Shown in pieces: positions 48,381 to 56,710 of a stretch of 64,000 nucleotides of DNA. Made by a program: the position numbers and the translations under genes. Position 1 is the first letter of the stretch, and every line of letters starts with the position of its first letter. The DNA comes from Shewanella litorisediminis (GTDB lineage: Bacteria; Pseudomonadota; Gammaproteobacteria; Enterobacterales; Shewanellaceae), in the NCBI RefSeq assembly GCF_016834455.1, contig NZ_CP069213.1:1674501-1738500 (forward strand), in the 5' to 3' direction. Below the pieces are notes generated by a model. The model was not told the origin of the DNA. It did not search any database and was given only the letters and a program-made list of their open reading frames with translations.

Positions 48381-48983
48381 ATGAAAGCTTCCTTGAAACT
48401 GTTGGGCCTCCTTGGCAGTTTGCTGCTGTCGTTGTCCTCCATGGCGACCACCTTTGAAGAAGGAAAGGACTACGTCAGGGTAGAGGGGTTCAATGAGAGC
48501 CACACACCTGTGCTGAGGGAGTTTTTCTCTTATAACTGCCCTCATTGTTACCGGATGGACCACACCATCGAAGAAACCGTGGGTTTGGTCGCCAACGAGG
48601 TTCGTTTCGAGCGAACACCGGTCGGGGCAGGGCGCAAACCCTGGCAAATGAGTCAGCTGGCATATTATCTGGCACAAACCTTCAAGGTGACCGCGCAGAC
48701 CCACGGTGCCATTTTCAAGCAGGTGCAACAGGTCGCGCCGTTTCAGTCTGAAGCCGATGTGAAGCAGTTTTTTGTGTCCCAAGGGCTTAAGGCCGATGAA
48801 CTGGATAAGGCATTGGCGTCATCCGACCGCAAGCTTGCCATGATGACCTTTGATACAGAAACACAGCTGTCGGGGATCCGTGGTGTGCCAAGCCTGCTCG
48901 TGAATGGCAAATACATGCTGAACATACAGGGACGCAGCAGCAGCGAAATAGCCGAGCTGGTGCAATACCTGGTCAAACAGTAA
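48381..48983 (+). CDS. DsbA family thiol:disulfide oxidoreductase
   Basis: A 200-residue periplasmic protein. Signal peptide MKASLKLLGLLGSLLLSLSSMA. The thioredoxin-fold active site is CPHC in FFSYNCPHCYRMD, the DsbA-type pair, and the cis-Pro loop is GIRGVPSLLVNGKY. An inserted helical domain occupies ~65-135. It probably introduces disulfides in exported proteins; DsbA itself or a paralogue cannot be separated here. AAGGAG lies 7 bp before ATG 48381, which is preferred over TTG 48375. A terminator follows the stop. Confidence 0.92.
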   Translation: MKASLKLLGLLGSLLLSLSSMATTFEEGKDYVRVEGFNESHTPVLREFFSYNCPHCYRMDHTIEETVGLVANEVRFERTPVGAGRKPWQMSQLAYYLAQTFKVTAQTHGAIFKQVQQVAPFQSEADVKQFFVSQGLKADELDKALASSDRKLAMMTFDTETQLSGIRGVPSLLVNGKYMLNIQGRSSSEIAELVQYLVKQ

Positions 48984-49000
48984 AAATACGCTGTAGAAGA

Positions 49001-49025
49001 AACGCCCGGCACTGCCGGGCGTTTT
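49001..49025 (+). terminator. Intrinsic terminator after the dsbA-like gene
   Basis: AACGCCCGGC / GCCGGGCGTTTT with ACT loop. Confidence 0.88.
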
Positions 49026-49160
49026 GCTTTGTTAGACCTAGGTCGGAATGGACGTGATAAATACGAATTGATGTATCGCGTTAGATTTTATTCAAGCTGT
49101 TGTTATTAAATTAAAATTTCTATTTTAGATGCGATAAGCAATCATCACTTAGACTAAGGT

Positions 49161-49176
49161 CGTGATTGAGGTCACA
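49161..49176. promoter_or_regulatory. CRP-like site upstream of the acetate symporter pair
   Basis: CGTGATTGAGGTCACA contains GTGA-N6-TCAC, a one-mismatch match to TGTGA-N6-TCACA. It is 64 bp before the DUF4212 gene start. In E. coli, acs-actP is CRP-activated, which supports the assignment. Confidence 0.55.
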
Positions 49177-49239
49177 CTCCGCCTTGTTAGATTAACCCTG
49201 ACTTAACTTAATTATTACAAACACAGGGGAGTCACAACA

Positions 49240-49506
49240 ATGGCATTCGAAAGCAACGAAAAGGCTCAAGGTTACTGGCGCGAGAATCTTCGCCTGGTGA
49301 TCAGCCTGCTGGCAGTGTGGTTTGTCGTATCTTACGGATTCGGCATTCTGTTGGTGGATGTGCTCAATCAAATTACCTTCATGGGTTTCAAACTGGGATT
49401 CTGGTTTGCTCAGCAGGGTTCCATGTACGTGTTCGTGGCGTTGATTTTTATCTACGCAGCCAAGGCGAATGCACTCGATAAAAAATATAACGTTCACGAA
49501 GACTGA
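49240..49506 (+). CDS. DUF4212 small subunit of sodium:solute symporter
   Basis: An 88-residue protein with two membrane helices (LRLVISLLAVWFVVSYGFGILL and FWFAQQGSMYVFVALIFIYA). The layout YWRENLRLVISLLAVWF at the start matches the small partner (DUF4212) of SSS-type symporters found in Shewanella, Vibrio and related marine bacteria. AGGGGAG precedes the ATG. It is 11 bp before the large subunit gene and so is co-translated with it. Confidence 0.9.
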   Translation: MAFESNEKAQGYWRENLRLVISLLAVWFVVSYGFGILLVDVLNQITFMGFKLGFWFAQQGSMYVFVALIFIYAAKANALDKKYNVHED

Positions 49507-49517
49507 GGAGCACGGCA

Positions 49518-51236
49518 ATGGATGTTAAAACTCTGACATACCTGATTGTGGGGCTCTCATTTGCCCTCTATATAGGTATCGCAATCTGGTCCAGGGCTGG
49601 ATCGACCAAAGAATTCTACGTGGCTGGTGGCGGTGTGCCTCCTGTGATGAACGGTATGGCCACTGCGGCCGACTGGATGTCTGCAGCATCATTTATCTCT
49701 CTGGCGGGTATCGTGTCCTTCGTCGGCTACGATGGCTCTGTATACCTGATGGGTTGGACCGGTGGCTATGTGCTGCTCGCGCTCTGTATGGCCCCCTACC
49801 TGCGTAAATTCGGCAAGTTTACCGTGCCTGACTTTATCGGTGAGCGCTATTACTCTCAGGCGGCGCGCACTGTCGCCGTGGTGTGTGCCATCTTTATCTG
49901 CTTTACCTATATCGCGGGTCAGATGCGCGGCGTGGGTGTGGTGTTCTCACGCTTCCTTGAAGTGGAAGTCGATACCGGCGTCTACATCGGTATGGCAGTG
50001 GTATTCTTCTACGCCGTGCTCGGCGGCATGAAAGGTATCACCTACACCCAGGTGGCCCAGTACTGCGTGCTTATCTTCGCCTTTATGGTGCCCGCCATCT
50101 TCATCTCTGTGATGATGACAGGTCACGTTATTCCTCAGCTGGGTTTCGGTGCTGAGCTGATTGATGCGGCAGGTAACGGTACTGGCGTGTATCTGCTTGA
50201 TAAGTTGGACGGCTTGTCCACCGAACTTGGCTTCTCACAGTACACCGAAGGCTCAAAGAGCATGATAGACGTGTTTGCTATCACTGCGGCCCTGATGGTG
50301 GGTACTGCTGGTCTGCCACACGTTATCGTACGCTTCTTCACTGTACCTAAAGTAAAAGATGCCCGTTCAAGTGCCGGTTGGGCGCTGGTGTTCATCGCAA
50401 TCATGTACACCACTGTGCCTGCGCTGGCTGCTTTCTCCCGCGTGAATATGATTGAAACCATTAACGGTCCAGATGCCACTGGTGTGGCGTATGAAACCGC
50501 ACCTGGTTGGATCAAAAACTGGGAAAAGACCGGTCTTATCAAGTGGGACGACAAGAACGGCGATGGCAAGATGTACTACACCAAGGGCGATGCCAACGAG
50601 ATGAACATCGACCGTGACATCATGGTGTTGGCGACCCCTGAAATTGCCAATCTGCCAGCCTGGGTAATTGCTCTGGTGGCGGCCGGTGGTTTGGCTGCGG
50701 CCTTGTCTACTTCTGCGGGTCTCTTGCTGGTTATTTCAACGTCAGTGTCCCACGACTTGATGAAGAAAGGCTTTGCTCCCAATATCTCGGATAAACAGGA
50801 GCTGCTGTATGCCCGTATTGCCGCGGCTGTAGGTATCGTGATTGCCGGATATTTCGGTATCAACCCACCCGGATTCGTGGCAGCGGTTGTTGCGTTTGCC
50901 TTCGGTCTGGCTGCGTCGTCACTGTTCCCCGCCATCGTAATGGGTATCTTCTCCAAGAAGATGAACAAAGAAGGCGCCATCGCCGGTATGGTGGTTGGTC
51001 TGGGCTTTACTGCGGCTTACATTGTGTACTTCAAGTTCGTAAACCCAGCGGCTAACGTACCTGCCAACTGGCTGTTCGGGATCTCCCCTGAAGGTATCGG
51101 GATGATTGGTATGCTGATTAACTTCGGTGTCGCCGTGATTGTGGCCAAGCTGACGTCAGCCGTGCCTGTCCATGTGGAAGAGATGGTTGAAGGTATCCGC
51201 TTCCCTAAAGGTGCCGGTGGTGCTCAGGATCACTGA
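49518..51236 (+). CDS. Sodium:solute symporter, acetate-type (ActP-like) large subunit
   Basis: A 572-residue SSS-family permease with about 13 hydrophobic segments. YVAGGGVPPVMNGMATAADWMSAASFISLAG, YVLLALCMAPYLRKFGKFTVPDFIGERY and AGLPHVIVRFFTVPKVKDAR are characteristic, and STSAGLLLVISTSVSHDL lies at the Na2-site helix. A ~60-residue insert (TINGPDATGVAYETAPGW ... DKNGDGKMYYTKGD) resembles the DUF4212-partnered branch. It imports acetate or a related monocarboxylate with Na+. GAGGAG precedes the ATG. This complements ackA-pta by recovering excreted acetate. Confidence 0.9.
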   Translation: MDVKTLTYLIVGLSFALYIGIAIWSRAGSTKEFYVAGGGVPPVMNGMATAADWMSAASFISLAGIVSFVGYDGSVYLMGWTGGYVLLALCMAPYLRKFGKFTVPDFIGERYYSQAARTVAVVCAIFICFTYIAGQMRGVGVVFSRFLEVEVDTGVYIGMAVVFFYAVLGGMKGITYTQVAQYCVLIFAFMVPAIFISVMMTGHVIPQLGFGAELIDAAGNGTGVYLLDKLDGLSTELGFSQYTEGSKSMIDVFAITAALMVGTAGLPHVIVRFFTVPKVKDARSSAGWALVFIAIMYTTVPALAAFSRVNMIETINGPDATGVAYETAPGWIKNWEKTGLIKWDDKNGDGKMYYTKGDANEMNIDRDIMVLATPEIANLPAWVIALVAAGGLAAALSTSAGLLLVISTSVSHDLMKKGFAPNISDKQELLYARIAAAVGIVIAGYFGINPPGFVAAVVAFAFGLAASSLFPAIVMGIFSKKMNKEGAIAGMVVGLGFTAAYIVYFKFVNPAANVPANWLFGISPEGIGMIGMLINFGVAVIVAKLTSAVPVHVEEMVEGIRFPKGAGGAQDH

Positions 51237-51255
51237 TAACACCCAGAAGGGTTAA

Positions 51256-51283
51256 CAAAAAACGGCGCTCATGCGCCGTTTTT
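51256..51283 (+). terminator. Intrinsic terminator after the symporter
   Basis: AAAACGGCGC / GCGCCGTTTTT with TCAT loop. Confidence 0.88.
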
Positions 51284-51388
51284 CTTTTGAGAATCCCGCT
51301 TTTACTTAGGTCGAATGGTGACATTGAGAGCGGCTGCCTTATAGTGGAACCAAGACAAGATGCGTAATGCACTAAGCGGATGATTTGT

Positions 51389-53236
51389 ATGGATGCCAGC
51401 GAAATTCAGCCCCTGACCCAGTTTCTCAGGCAATTGGTGCCCTTTGACTCTTTGCCGGAGGCATCTTTGCTGGCCAGTGTGCGGCATCTGAGTGTGGCTT
51501 ATTACAGTAAATCCATGGGACATGTTCCCCTGGATGAATCCCATCCAAGGCTTTATATCGTCCGCAGTGGTGCCTTTGAGGTGCGTGATGAAGAGGGCGA
51601 ATTGGTAGATCGCCTGGGGGAAGGGGACTTTTTTGGCTTCCCTTCGCTGCTTTCCGGTGAAGCCATTTCCAACAAGGTGGCCATTCTGGAAGACGGACTG
51701 GTGTATCAACTCAGTCCAGATATGTTCAACAACTTACGGCAGGAAAGTCGCGACTTTGACCGCTTTTTTAATCGCGCCTTTGCCAAACGCTTGCGCCATC
51801 AGGGCAGATTCAAAGCCAAGGAACTCACCACCACGAGCCGCATCAGTTCGCTGATGACGGGCTCGCCGCTCACCATAGATTGCAGTCACAGCATACGCCA
51901 GGCGGCGATGATGATGCGCGACGCCAGGGTATCGTCGTTGCTGGTGACTGATAATCACAAACTCTGCGGCATTCTTACCGACAGAGATTTGCGTAACCGG
52001 GTTTTGGCCGAAGGTTTTGACGGCACATTGCCGGTGCATCAGGCCATGACCCGAAATCCGGTAACCATAGGCGCAGGTGCTTTGGTATTCGAGGCCATGC
52101 TTGCCATGAGTGAGCGCAATATCCACCATTTGCCCGTGCTTGAGGGCGAGATGCCGGTGGGGGTGATATCCAGCACCGATATTTTAAGGAGTCAGGGCTC
52201 GCAGCCTTTGATGCTGATTGGTGAGATTGAACGGCAAAAGGATGTGGCCAGTCTGATTGGAGTGAGTAAAAAAATCCCCGAATTACTTCAGAGCCTTATC
52301 AGTGCCGATGCCCGTGCAGAAGAAATTGGCCGGGTACTGACATCGGTTACGGATGCGCTGACCAGAAGGTTGATACTGCTGAATCAGCAGATTTTGGGAC
52401 AGGCTCCCATGGCGTTTTGCTGGCTCGCCTTTGGCTCTCAGGGGCGTCAGGATCAGGCTGCCTGCTCCGATCAGGATAACGGATTGCTGCTTGCCGGTGA
52501 GCCTGATGAGCATGCCGCCGGCTATTTTGAGGCGCTGAGCCGCGCCGTGTGCAGTGGTCTTGATGAGTGCGGATACCGCTTTTGTCCCGGTGATATCATG
52601 GCGCAAAATCCCAAATGGCGTATGTCACTTGAGCGCTGGCAGAAGGTGTTTGAGCACTGGGTTAAGGCTCCCGAACCCAAGGCCTTGATGCACGCATCGA
52701 TATTTTTCGATATGAGGCCTGTGTTTGGGCCTCAGAGCCTGTTCGATGCTTTGCAGGACAAGGTGCTTGCCGGAACCAGGGACAATGACATCTTTCTCGC
52801 CGGCATGGCGGGAAACAGCCTCACTGAAGCGCCGCCTTTAGGGTTCTTTCGTAAATTTGTACTCGAGCGGGATGGAACGGAAGTCAAAGGCATTGATTTA
52901 AAACACAAAGGCAACGCCCTGATTAATGACATCGCCCGTGTATATGCCCTCTCGGCCGGCATTAAGGAAGTGAATACCGCCAAACGTATTCGGGCCCTGA
53001 TGGAGCTGGGGGTGATTGGCCGAAAAGACGCGCTTAACCTCGCCGATGCCCATGAATTTATTGCCCATATGCGACTTGCCAACCAGGGTGTGCAATACCG
53101 GCAGGGGCAGGAAATCACTAACTATCTCAAGCCGCAGCAGCTGTCTTCCCTGGTGCGCCACCAATTAAGAGACGCCTTCAAGGTCGTGCATGATGCCCAG
53201 TCGGGGCTCAGGCTTAAATTTATGCGGAGCTTTTAA
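51389..53236 (+). CDS. cNMP-binding / CBS / DUF294 nucleotidyltransferase-like protein
   Basis: A 615-residue regulator. Residues ~1-135: cyclic-nucleotide-binding fold (FDSLPEASLLASV, GAFEVRDEEGELVDRLGEGDFFG). ~150-265: CBS pair (SSLLVTDNHKLCGILTDRDLRN, HHLPVLEGEMPVGVISSTDIL). ~300-440: DUF294 nucleotidyltransferase-like domain with GSQGRQDQAACSDQDNGLL. ~470-610: helical DUF294_C domain (RIRALMELGVIGRKDAL). It resembles the nucleotidyltransferase regulators linked to acetate permeases. The start is ATG 51389, or 51380 in frame. The next gene overlaps its stop (TAATG), so translation is coupled. Confidence 0.9.
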   Translation: MDASEIQPLTQFLRQLVPFDSLPEASLLASVRHLSVAYYSKSMGHVPLDESHPRLYIVRSGAFEVRDEEGELVDRLGEGDFFGFPSLLSGEAISNKVAILEDGLVYQLSPDMFNNLRQESRDFDRFFNRAFAKRLRHQGRFKAKELTTTSRISSLMTGSPLTIDCSHSIRQAAMMMRDARVSSLLVTDNHKLCGILTDRDLRNRVLAEGFDGTLPVHQAMTRNPVTIGAGALVFEAMLAMSERNIHHLPVLEGEMPVGVISSTDILRSQGSQPLMLIGEIERQKDVASLIGVSKKIPELLQSLISADARAEEIGRVLTSVTDALTRRLILLNQQILGQAPMAFCWLAFGSQGRQDQAACSDQDNGLLLAGEPDEHAAGYFEALSRAVCSGLDECGYRFCPGDIMAQNPKWRMSLERWQKVFEHWVKAPEPKALMHASIFFDMRPVFGPQSLFDALQDKVLAGTRDNDIFLAGMAGNSLTEAPPLGFFRKFVLERDGTEVKGIDLKHKGNALINDIARVYALSAGIKEVNTAKRIRALMELGVIGRKDALNLADAHEFIAHMRLANQGVQYRQGQEITNYLKPQQLSSLVRHQLRDAFKVVHDAQSGLRLKFMRSF

Positions 53237-53922
53237 TGGTTTCCCGGGCTTTTTTGCGCCCGCGCCTGTGGTGGCGCAGCCGTACCATAGAGGATAGTCT
53301 TGCCCGCGCCTTGGTCGACAGCCAAAGAGCGCTCCTGAGTGTTACAGCAGAGGCAGCTCCCATGCTGGCCCTTGATTTGGAAATGACCGGGCTTGACCCG
53401 GGGCGGGATCAGATCCTGGCCATCGGCGTTGTGCCCATCGACGGCGGGGTTATCCAGCTCCAGGACGCCGAGTCGATATTGGTGGAAATTCGGGGCAGCG
53501 TCGGACAAAGCGCGGTTATTCACGGGATCACCGACAGGGAGCTTCACAATGCGCTGCCGCTGGCCGAGGCCATGAACTGGCTGATGCAAAAAATGAGCGG
53601 CAGAATCCTGGTGGCCCACCATGCACCTTTGGATCTGGCGTTTATCCGCGCCAATATGAATCGCAGCCTGGGAATGAGCATGCCATTGCTTGCCATAGAT
53701 ACCCTGGCAATTGAGCGAAAAAGGCTGCTGCGGGTGCATGAAGTCATTCAGGAGGGGAGCCTTCGACTAGGCGCCAGTCGGCAAAGGTACGGCTTACCGG
53801 TTTACGATGCCCACAATGCACTGACCGATGCCCTGTCTTGTGCTGAACTCTTGCTGGCACAGCTTGCTGCTATCGGCGGCGCACGAACCTGTATTGCTGA
53901 GCTGGTCACCTTCTGCGATTAG
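53236..53922 (+). CDS. DnaQ-like 3'-5' exonuclease
   Basis: A 228-residue DEDDh-family exonuclease. Exo I is LALDLEMTGLDPGRDQILAIGVVP with the Asp/Glu pair, Exo II lies in VAHHAPLDLAFI, and Exo III His-Asp is in DAHNALTDALSCAELL. The ~45-residue N-terminal lead (FLRPRLWWRSRTIEDSLARAL) is unusual. It is a stand-alone epsilon-like exonuclease, not the polymerase subunit DnaQ in its normal location. The start ATG shares one base with the preceding stop, so it works with the cNMP/CBS/DUF294 protein; the same pairing is commonly kept beside acetate symporters, but why is unknown. Confidence 0.92.
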   Translation: MVSRAFLRPRLWWRSRTIEDSLARALVDSQRALLSVTAEAAPMLALDLEMTGLDPGRDQILAIGVVPIDGGVIQLQDAESILVEIRGSVGQSAVIHGITDRELHNALPLAEAMNWLMQKMSGRILVAHHAPLDLAFIRANMNRSLGMSMPLLAIDTLAIERKRLLRVHEVIQEGSLRLGASRQRYGLPVYDAHNALTDALSCAELLLAQLAAIGGARTCIAELVTFCD

Positions 53923-54006
53923 TCATATTCATTTACAGATTTTCATTCTGTTTTTAGCGGCTTTGGTTCTACTCTTCAGTCAATGTCTATTCCCTTGGGA
54001 GCGCTT

Positions 54007-54597
54007 ATGCCTTTACCCCTTCTCTGGATTGGTGGCGCCGCACTCGGCGCGTTGGCGTTGGCAGACGCCCGGGAGTCACGTCGACGCTTGCAGTATCAAC
54101 GTGCCAGAGGCCAGACGGCTATCGAACATGGTGAAAAATCGGTGGTGCTATCGCCGAGTACCTGGCAAACAGGGGGCAAGCAAAGTACCCCGGTGCCCGG
54201 CGCTTTGATGTGTTGCCATGTGTTTGGCGTGATTGAACATACCGGTATTTACCTTGGTGATGGTCTGATTGCTGAGCTGCACGGCAGCGGCCTTATCCGC
54301 GCGGTTTCGGCAGAGCGGTTTCTCCATGGCCGCACTGGGAGCCGCATTTTTGTGGCGGCAGACGCCAATCATCGGCCACTGGCACACGAAATGGCCACCG
54401 AAAGAGCGGCCATGGCACTGTTTCAGTACCGGGATTACGACCTGCTCGAAAATAATTGCCATCGCTTTGTGTGGCATTGCATCAGCGGCGATGAAAGGGA
54501 AATAAAAGGCTTTGGCGAGCTGAATCAACTGGTGGCGGCTTTTTATGGCAAAGCCATCTATTGGGATGAGGCCAGGCTCTCTTATCCACGGGAATGA
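54007..54597 (+). CDS. LRAT-fold (NlpC/P60-superfamily) acyltransferase-like protein
   Basis: A 196-residue protein. An N-terminal hydrophobic stretch (LLWIGGAALGALALAD) could anchor it in the inner membrane. The LRAT domain follows: the catalytic His in IEHTGIYLGDGLIAELHG and the Cys in LENNCHRFVWHCISG (NCxHF motif). Eukaryotic LRAT relatives transfer acyl chains from phospholipids; bacterial ones are mostly uncharacterised. The start MPLPLLW has GGGAG 5 bp upstream. It stands alone with a terminator downstream, after the exonuclease gene. Confidence 0.85.
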   Translation: MPLPLLWIGGAALGALALADARESRRRLQYQRARGQTAIEHGEKSVVLSPSTWQTGGKQSTPVPGALMCCHVFGVIEHTGIYLGDGLIAELHGSGLIRAVSAERFLHGRTGSRIFVAADANHRPLAHEMATERAAMALFQYRDYDLLENNCHRFVWHCISGDEREIKGFGELNQLVAAFYGKAIYWDEARLSYPRE

Positions 54598-54732
54598 GCT
54601 ATTCATGGCTGATACTGCAAGGTGCTTTCAAGCCAAATAGCCCCAGCATGGGTTACCGGGGGATTGGCGGTTTAAAACATCATGGGTTGCGGCGGTTATC
54701 TACACAGGCTTTCGATGCAATATCCAAATAGC

Positions 54733-54759
54733 AAAAAGCCACCCGAAGGTGGCTTTTTT
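54733..54759. terminator. Bidirectional intrinsic terminator
   Basis: AAAAAGCCACC / GGTGGCTTTTTT with CGAA tetraloop, between convergent LRAT and ketoacyl-synthase genes. Confidence 0.9.
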
Positions 54760-54770
54760 AAATACCGCTT

Positions 54771-55835
54771 TTACTTGCAGAAGTAGTTCACGGCGCGGCT
54801 CACCAGCTCAATGCCGGTTTGGTCGCAGGGCGGCAGCTCGGCATCGCTGATGTTCACCGGCGTTATCCGCTCGCCCCATTTCAGTAGCAATGCCGCTGAT
54901 GTCAGGCCTGCACCAAACGCGCAGGAAAGTATGGTGTCATTGGGCTTGATAAGGCCTTTTTCCAATGCGTCGCAAATGGCAATTGGAATGGTCGCCGCCG
55001 ACGTGTTGCCGTAGTTGGCAATATTCACGAAGGCTTTTTCTTTCGGAATGCGCATTTTGCTGACCAGGGTATCGATAATGCGCTCGTTGGCCTGATGGGG
55101 GATAACCAAATCCACCGCATCCTTGTCTACGCTACATTTTTCCAGTACCTGGGCACTCAACTTACCCATACCGTTGATGGCACGCTTGAAGATTTCCTGG
55201 CCGTCAAACTGGATGTAAAAGTCCAGCGATTCTGCGCTGAATCTGTCCATGGCAGTACCAAAGCCAGCCTTGAGGATATCGCGGCCATCGGGGTCGTTAT
55301 TGAGCTCATAGCCCAATACGCCGCCGGGAACGTCGCTGGCTTCCACTACCACGGCACCTGCGCCGTCACCGAAGAGTACAGCCGTTTCGCGGCGTGACCA
55401 GTCCAAATAGAAGGTCAGACGCTCGGCACCTATCACCAGTACTTTTTTGCACTGGCCGCTTTTGATTTGCGAGCTGGCAAGGCCAAGGCCATACAGGAAA
55501 CCTGAGCAGGCGGCATTGATGTCGAAGGCTGCGCAGCGCGCGCCCACATTGGCCTGCACGGTGGAGGCAATGTTGGGGATCAGGGTATCCGGGCTCGCGG
55601 TGGCCAGAATAATCATGTCAAGTTCACTGCCATCAATACCGGCGGCGGCCAGGGCGCGCTGGGCGGCAACAGTGGCAAGCTCTGAGGTATTGACGTGGCT
55701 GATGTGGCGCTGACTGATCCCGGTTCTTGGCTTGATCCACTCATCTGAAGTGTCGATGAAGGTGGCGAGATCATGGTTGGTCAGCACGGCTGGGGGAACA
55801 CATTTGCCCCAGCCGGTAATGGTGGCGTACTGCAT
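54771..55835 (-). CDS. Beta-ketoacyl-ACP synthase III, FabH-like paralogue
   Basis: A 354-residue thiolase-fold enzyme. The triad is intact: Cys in FDINAACSGFLYG, His in VIPHQANERI and Asn in NYGNTSAATIP. Also WIKPRTGISQRH and DGAGAVVVEAS. It is ~37 residues longer than E. coli FabH, mostly through a C-terminal extension (RITPVNISDAELPPCDQTGIE). A second, more divergent synthase III lies at 31507, so the window holds two paralogues; neither is in a fatty-acid synthesis cluster. It follows the GntR gene by ~90 bp with a terminator between. Confidence 0.9.
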   Translation of the reverse strand: MQYATITGWGKCVPPAVLTNHDLATFIDTSDEWIKPRTGISQRHISHVNTSELATVAAQRALAAAGIDGSELDMIILATASPDTLIPNIASTVQANVGARCAAFDINAACSGFLYGLGLASSQIKSGQCKKVLVIGAERLTFYLDWSRRETAVLFGDGAGAVVVEASDVPGGVLGYELNNDPDGRDILKAGFGTAMDRFSAESLDFYIQFDGQEIFKRAINGMGKLSAQVLEKCSVDKDAVDLVIPHQANERIIDTLVSKMRIPKEKAFVNIANYGNTSAATIPIAICDALEKGLIKPNDTILSCAFGAGLTSAALLLKWGERITPVNISDAELPPCDQTGIELVSRAVNYFCK

Positions 55836-55852
55836 TGATAATTCTCTCAAAC

Positions 55853-55880
55853 AAAAAAGGCAGTGCCTTGGGACTGCCTT
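55853..55880 (-). terminator. Terminator between GntR and ketoacyl-synthase genes
   Basis: AAGGCAGT / ACTGCCTT with GCCTTGGG loop, reading after the GntR gene on the minus strand; A-run on the plus strand supplies the T-run. Confidence 0.75.
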
Positions 55881-55925
55881 ATATATCCGACAACAGTGCT
55901 CGGGATGAGAGCCTGTTGTCTTTTA

Positions 55926-56597
55926 TCATTTGACCTGTTCGGCAACCAGATCGCGAATGGACTCTGCCGCGTGCAGAATGTGCTCGCGCAGCAGAACTAC
56001 GGCCTTGTCGGTTTGTTTCTGCTTGCAATAAGTCAGCAGATCTCTGTGGTCTTGCTCGGCCCGCGGGATCCCGCCGGTCAGCAACAACTGCAGCCGGATA
56101 TAACGGTCACAATTGGTATTTAAACCGTGAACCACTTCCAGTGTGTGTGGACGGTTGGCAGCCTGATACAGCGTAGTATGGAATTTGGTGTTGAGCTCGG
56201 CCCAGCTTCCAACGGCATCTTCCTGTTTAAAGGCAGATTCCAGTTGTTCCAGCACTTTCTCGGCCTGGATCAGGTCTTCATCTTGCAGATTCGGGATGGC
56301 TTTTGCAAGCAGATCTGTTTCAATCAGCGCCCTGAGTTCAAACAATTCGGTCACCTGTGCGACAGACAGCTCGGTAGCGGTGGCACCTTTGTGGGCCTCA
56401 AACTTCACCAAGCCTTCGGCTTCCAATTGCAACAGGGCTTCCCGGACAGGAATACGGCTCACGTTGAGCTCTTCGGCCAATGCGCTCTGGCGCAAGGGTT
56501 CTCCGGCAGCAATTTCCCCCGAGAGAATCTTCTCTCTGAGAACTTCTACCACGACCTGAGTGCGAGTTTTATGGACGATAGGCGTGTGTCGACTCAT
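55926..56597 (-). CDS. GntR family regulator (FadR/FCD subfamily)
   Basis: A 223-residue regulator. The N-terminal winged helix is VLREKILSGEIAAGEPLRQSALAEELNVSRIPVREALLQLEAEGLV, and the FCD ligand domain (~90-210) includes LFELRALIETDLLAKA, FHTTLYQAANRPHT and LREHILHAAESI, whose His/Asp side chains usually hold a metal. It probably senses hydroxyproline or a pathway intermediate and controls the cluster that starts at 56711. The likely operator is the TATTGTATACAATA palindrome at 60350. No near site is seen in its own promoter. Confidence 0.9.
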   Translation of the reverse strand: MSRHTPIVHKTRTQVVVEVLREKILSGEIAAGEPLRQSALAEELNVSRIPVREALLQLEAEGLVKFEAHKGATATELSVAQVTELFELRALIETDLLAKAIPNLQDEDLIQAEKVLEQLESAFKQEDAVGSWAELNTKFHTTLYQAANRPHTLEVVHGLNTNCDRYIRLQLLLTGGIPRAEQDHRDLLTYCKQKQTDKAVVLLREHILHAAESIRDLVAEQVK

Positions 56598-56660
56598 TTT
56601 TTATTCTTTATACCAAGACATTTTGATCGCCTAAGATTAACGCCAACTCAGGCATAAATA

Positions 56661-56683
56661 AAGGGAAACCATGGGTTTCCCTT
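56661..56683 (-). terminator. Hairpin after the hydroxyproline catabolic operon
   Basis: AAGGGAAACC / GGTTTCCCTT, a perfect 10-bp stem with a 3-nt loop, between the dehydrogenase stop and the GntR gene; the minus-strand T-run is broken (TTTATTTATG). Confidence 0.65.
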
Positions 56684-56710
56684 CATCAATTTGCTCAATT
56701 TTCCGGTAGT

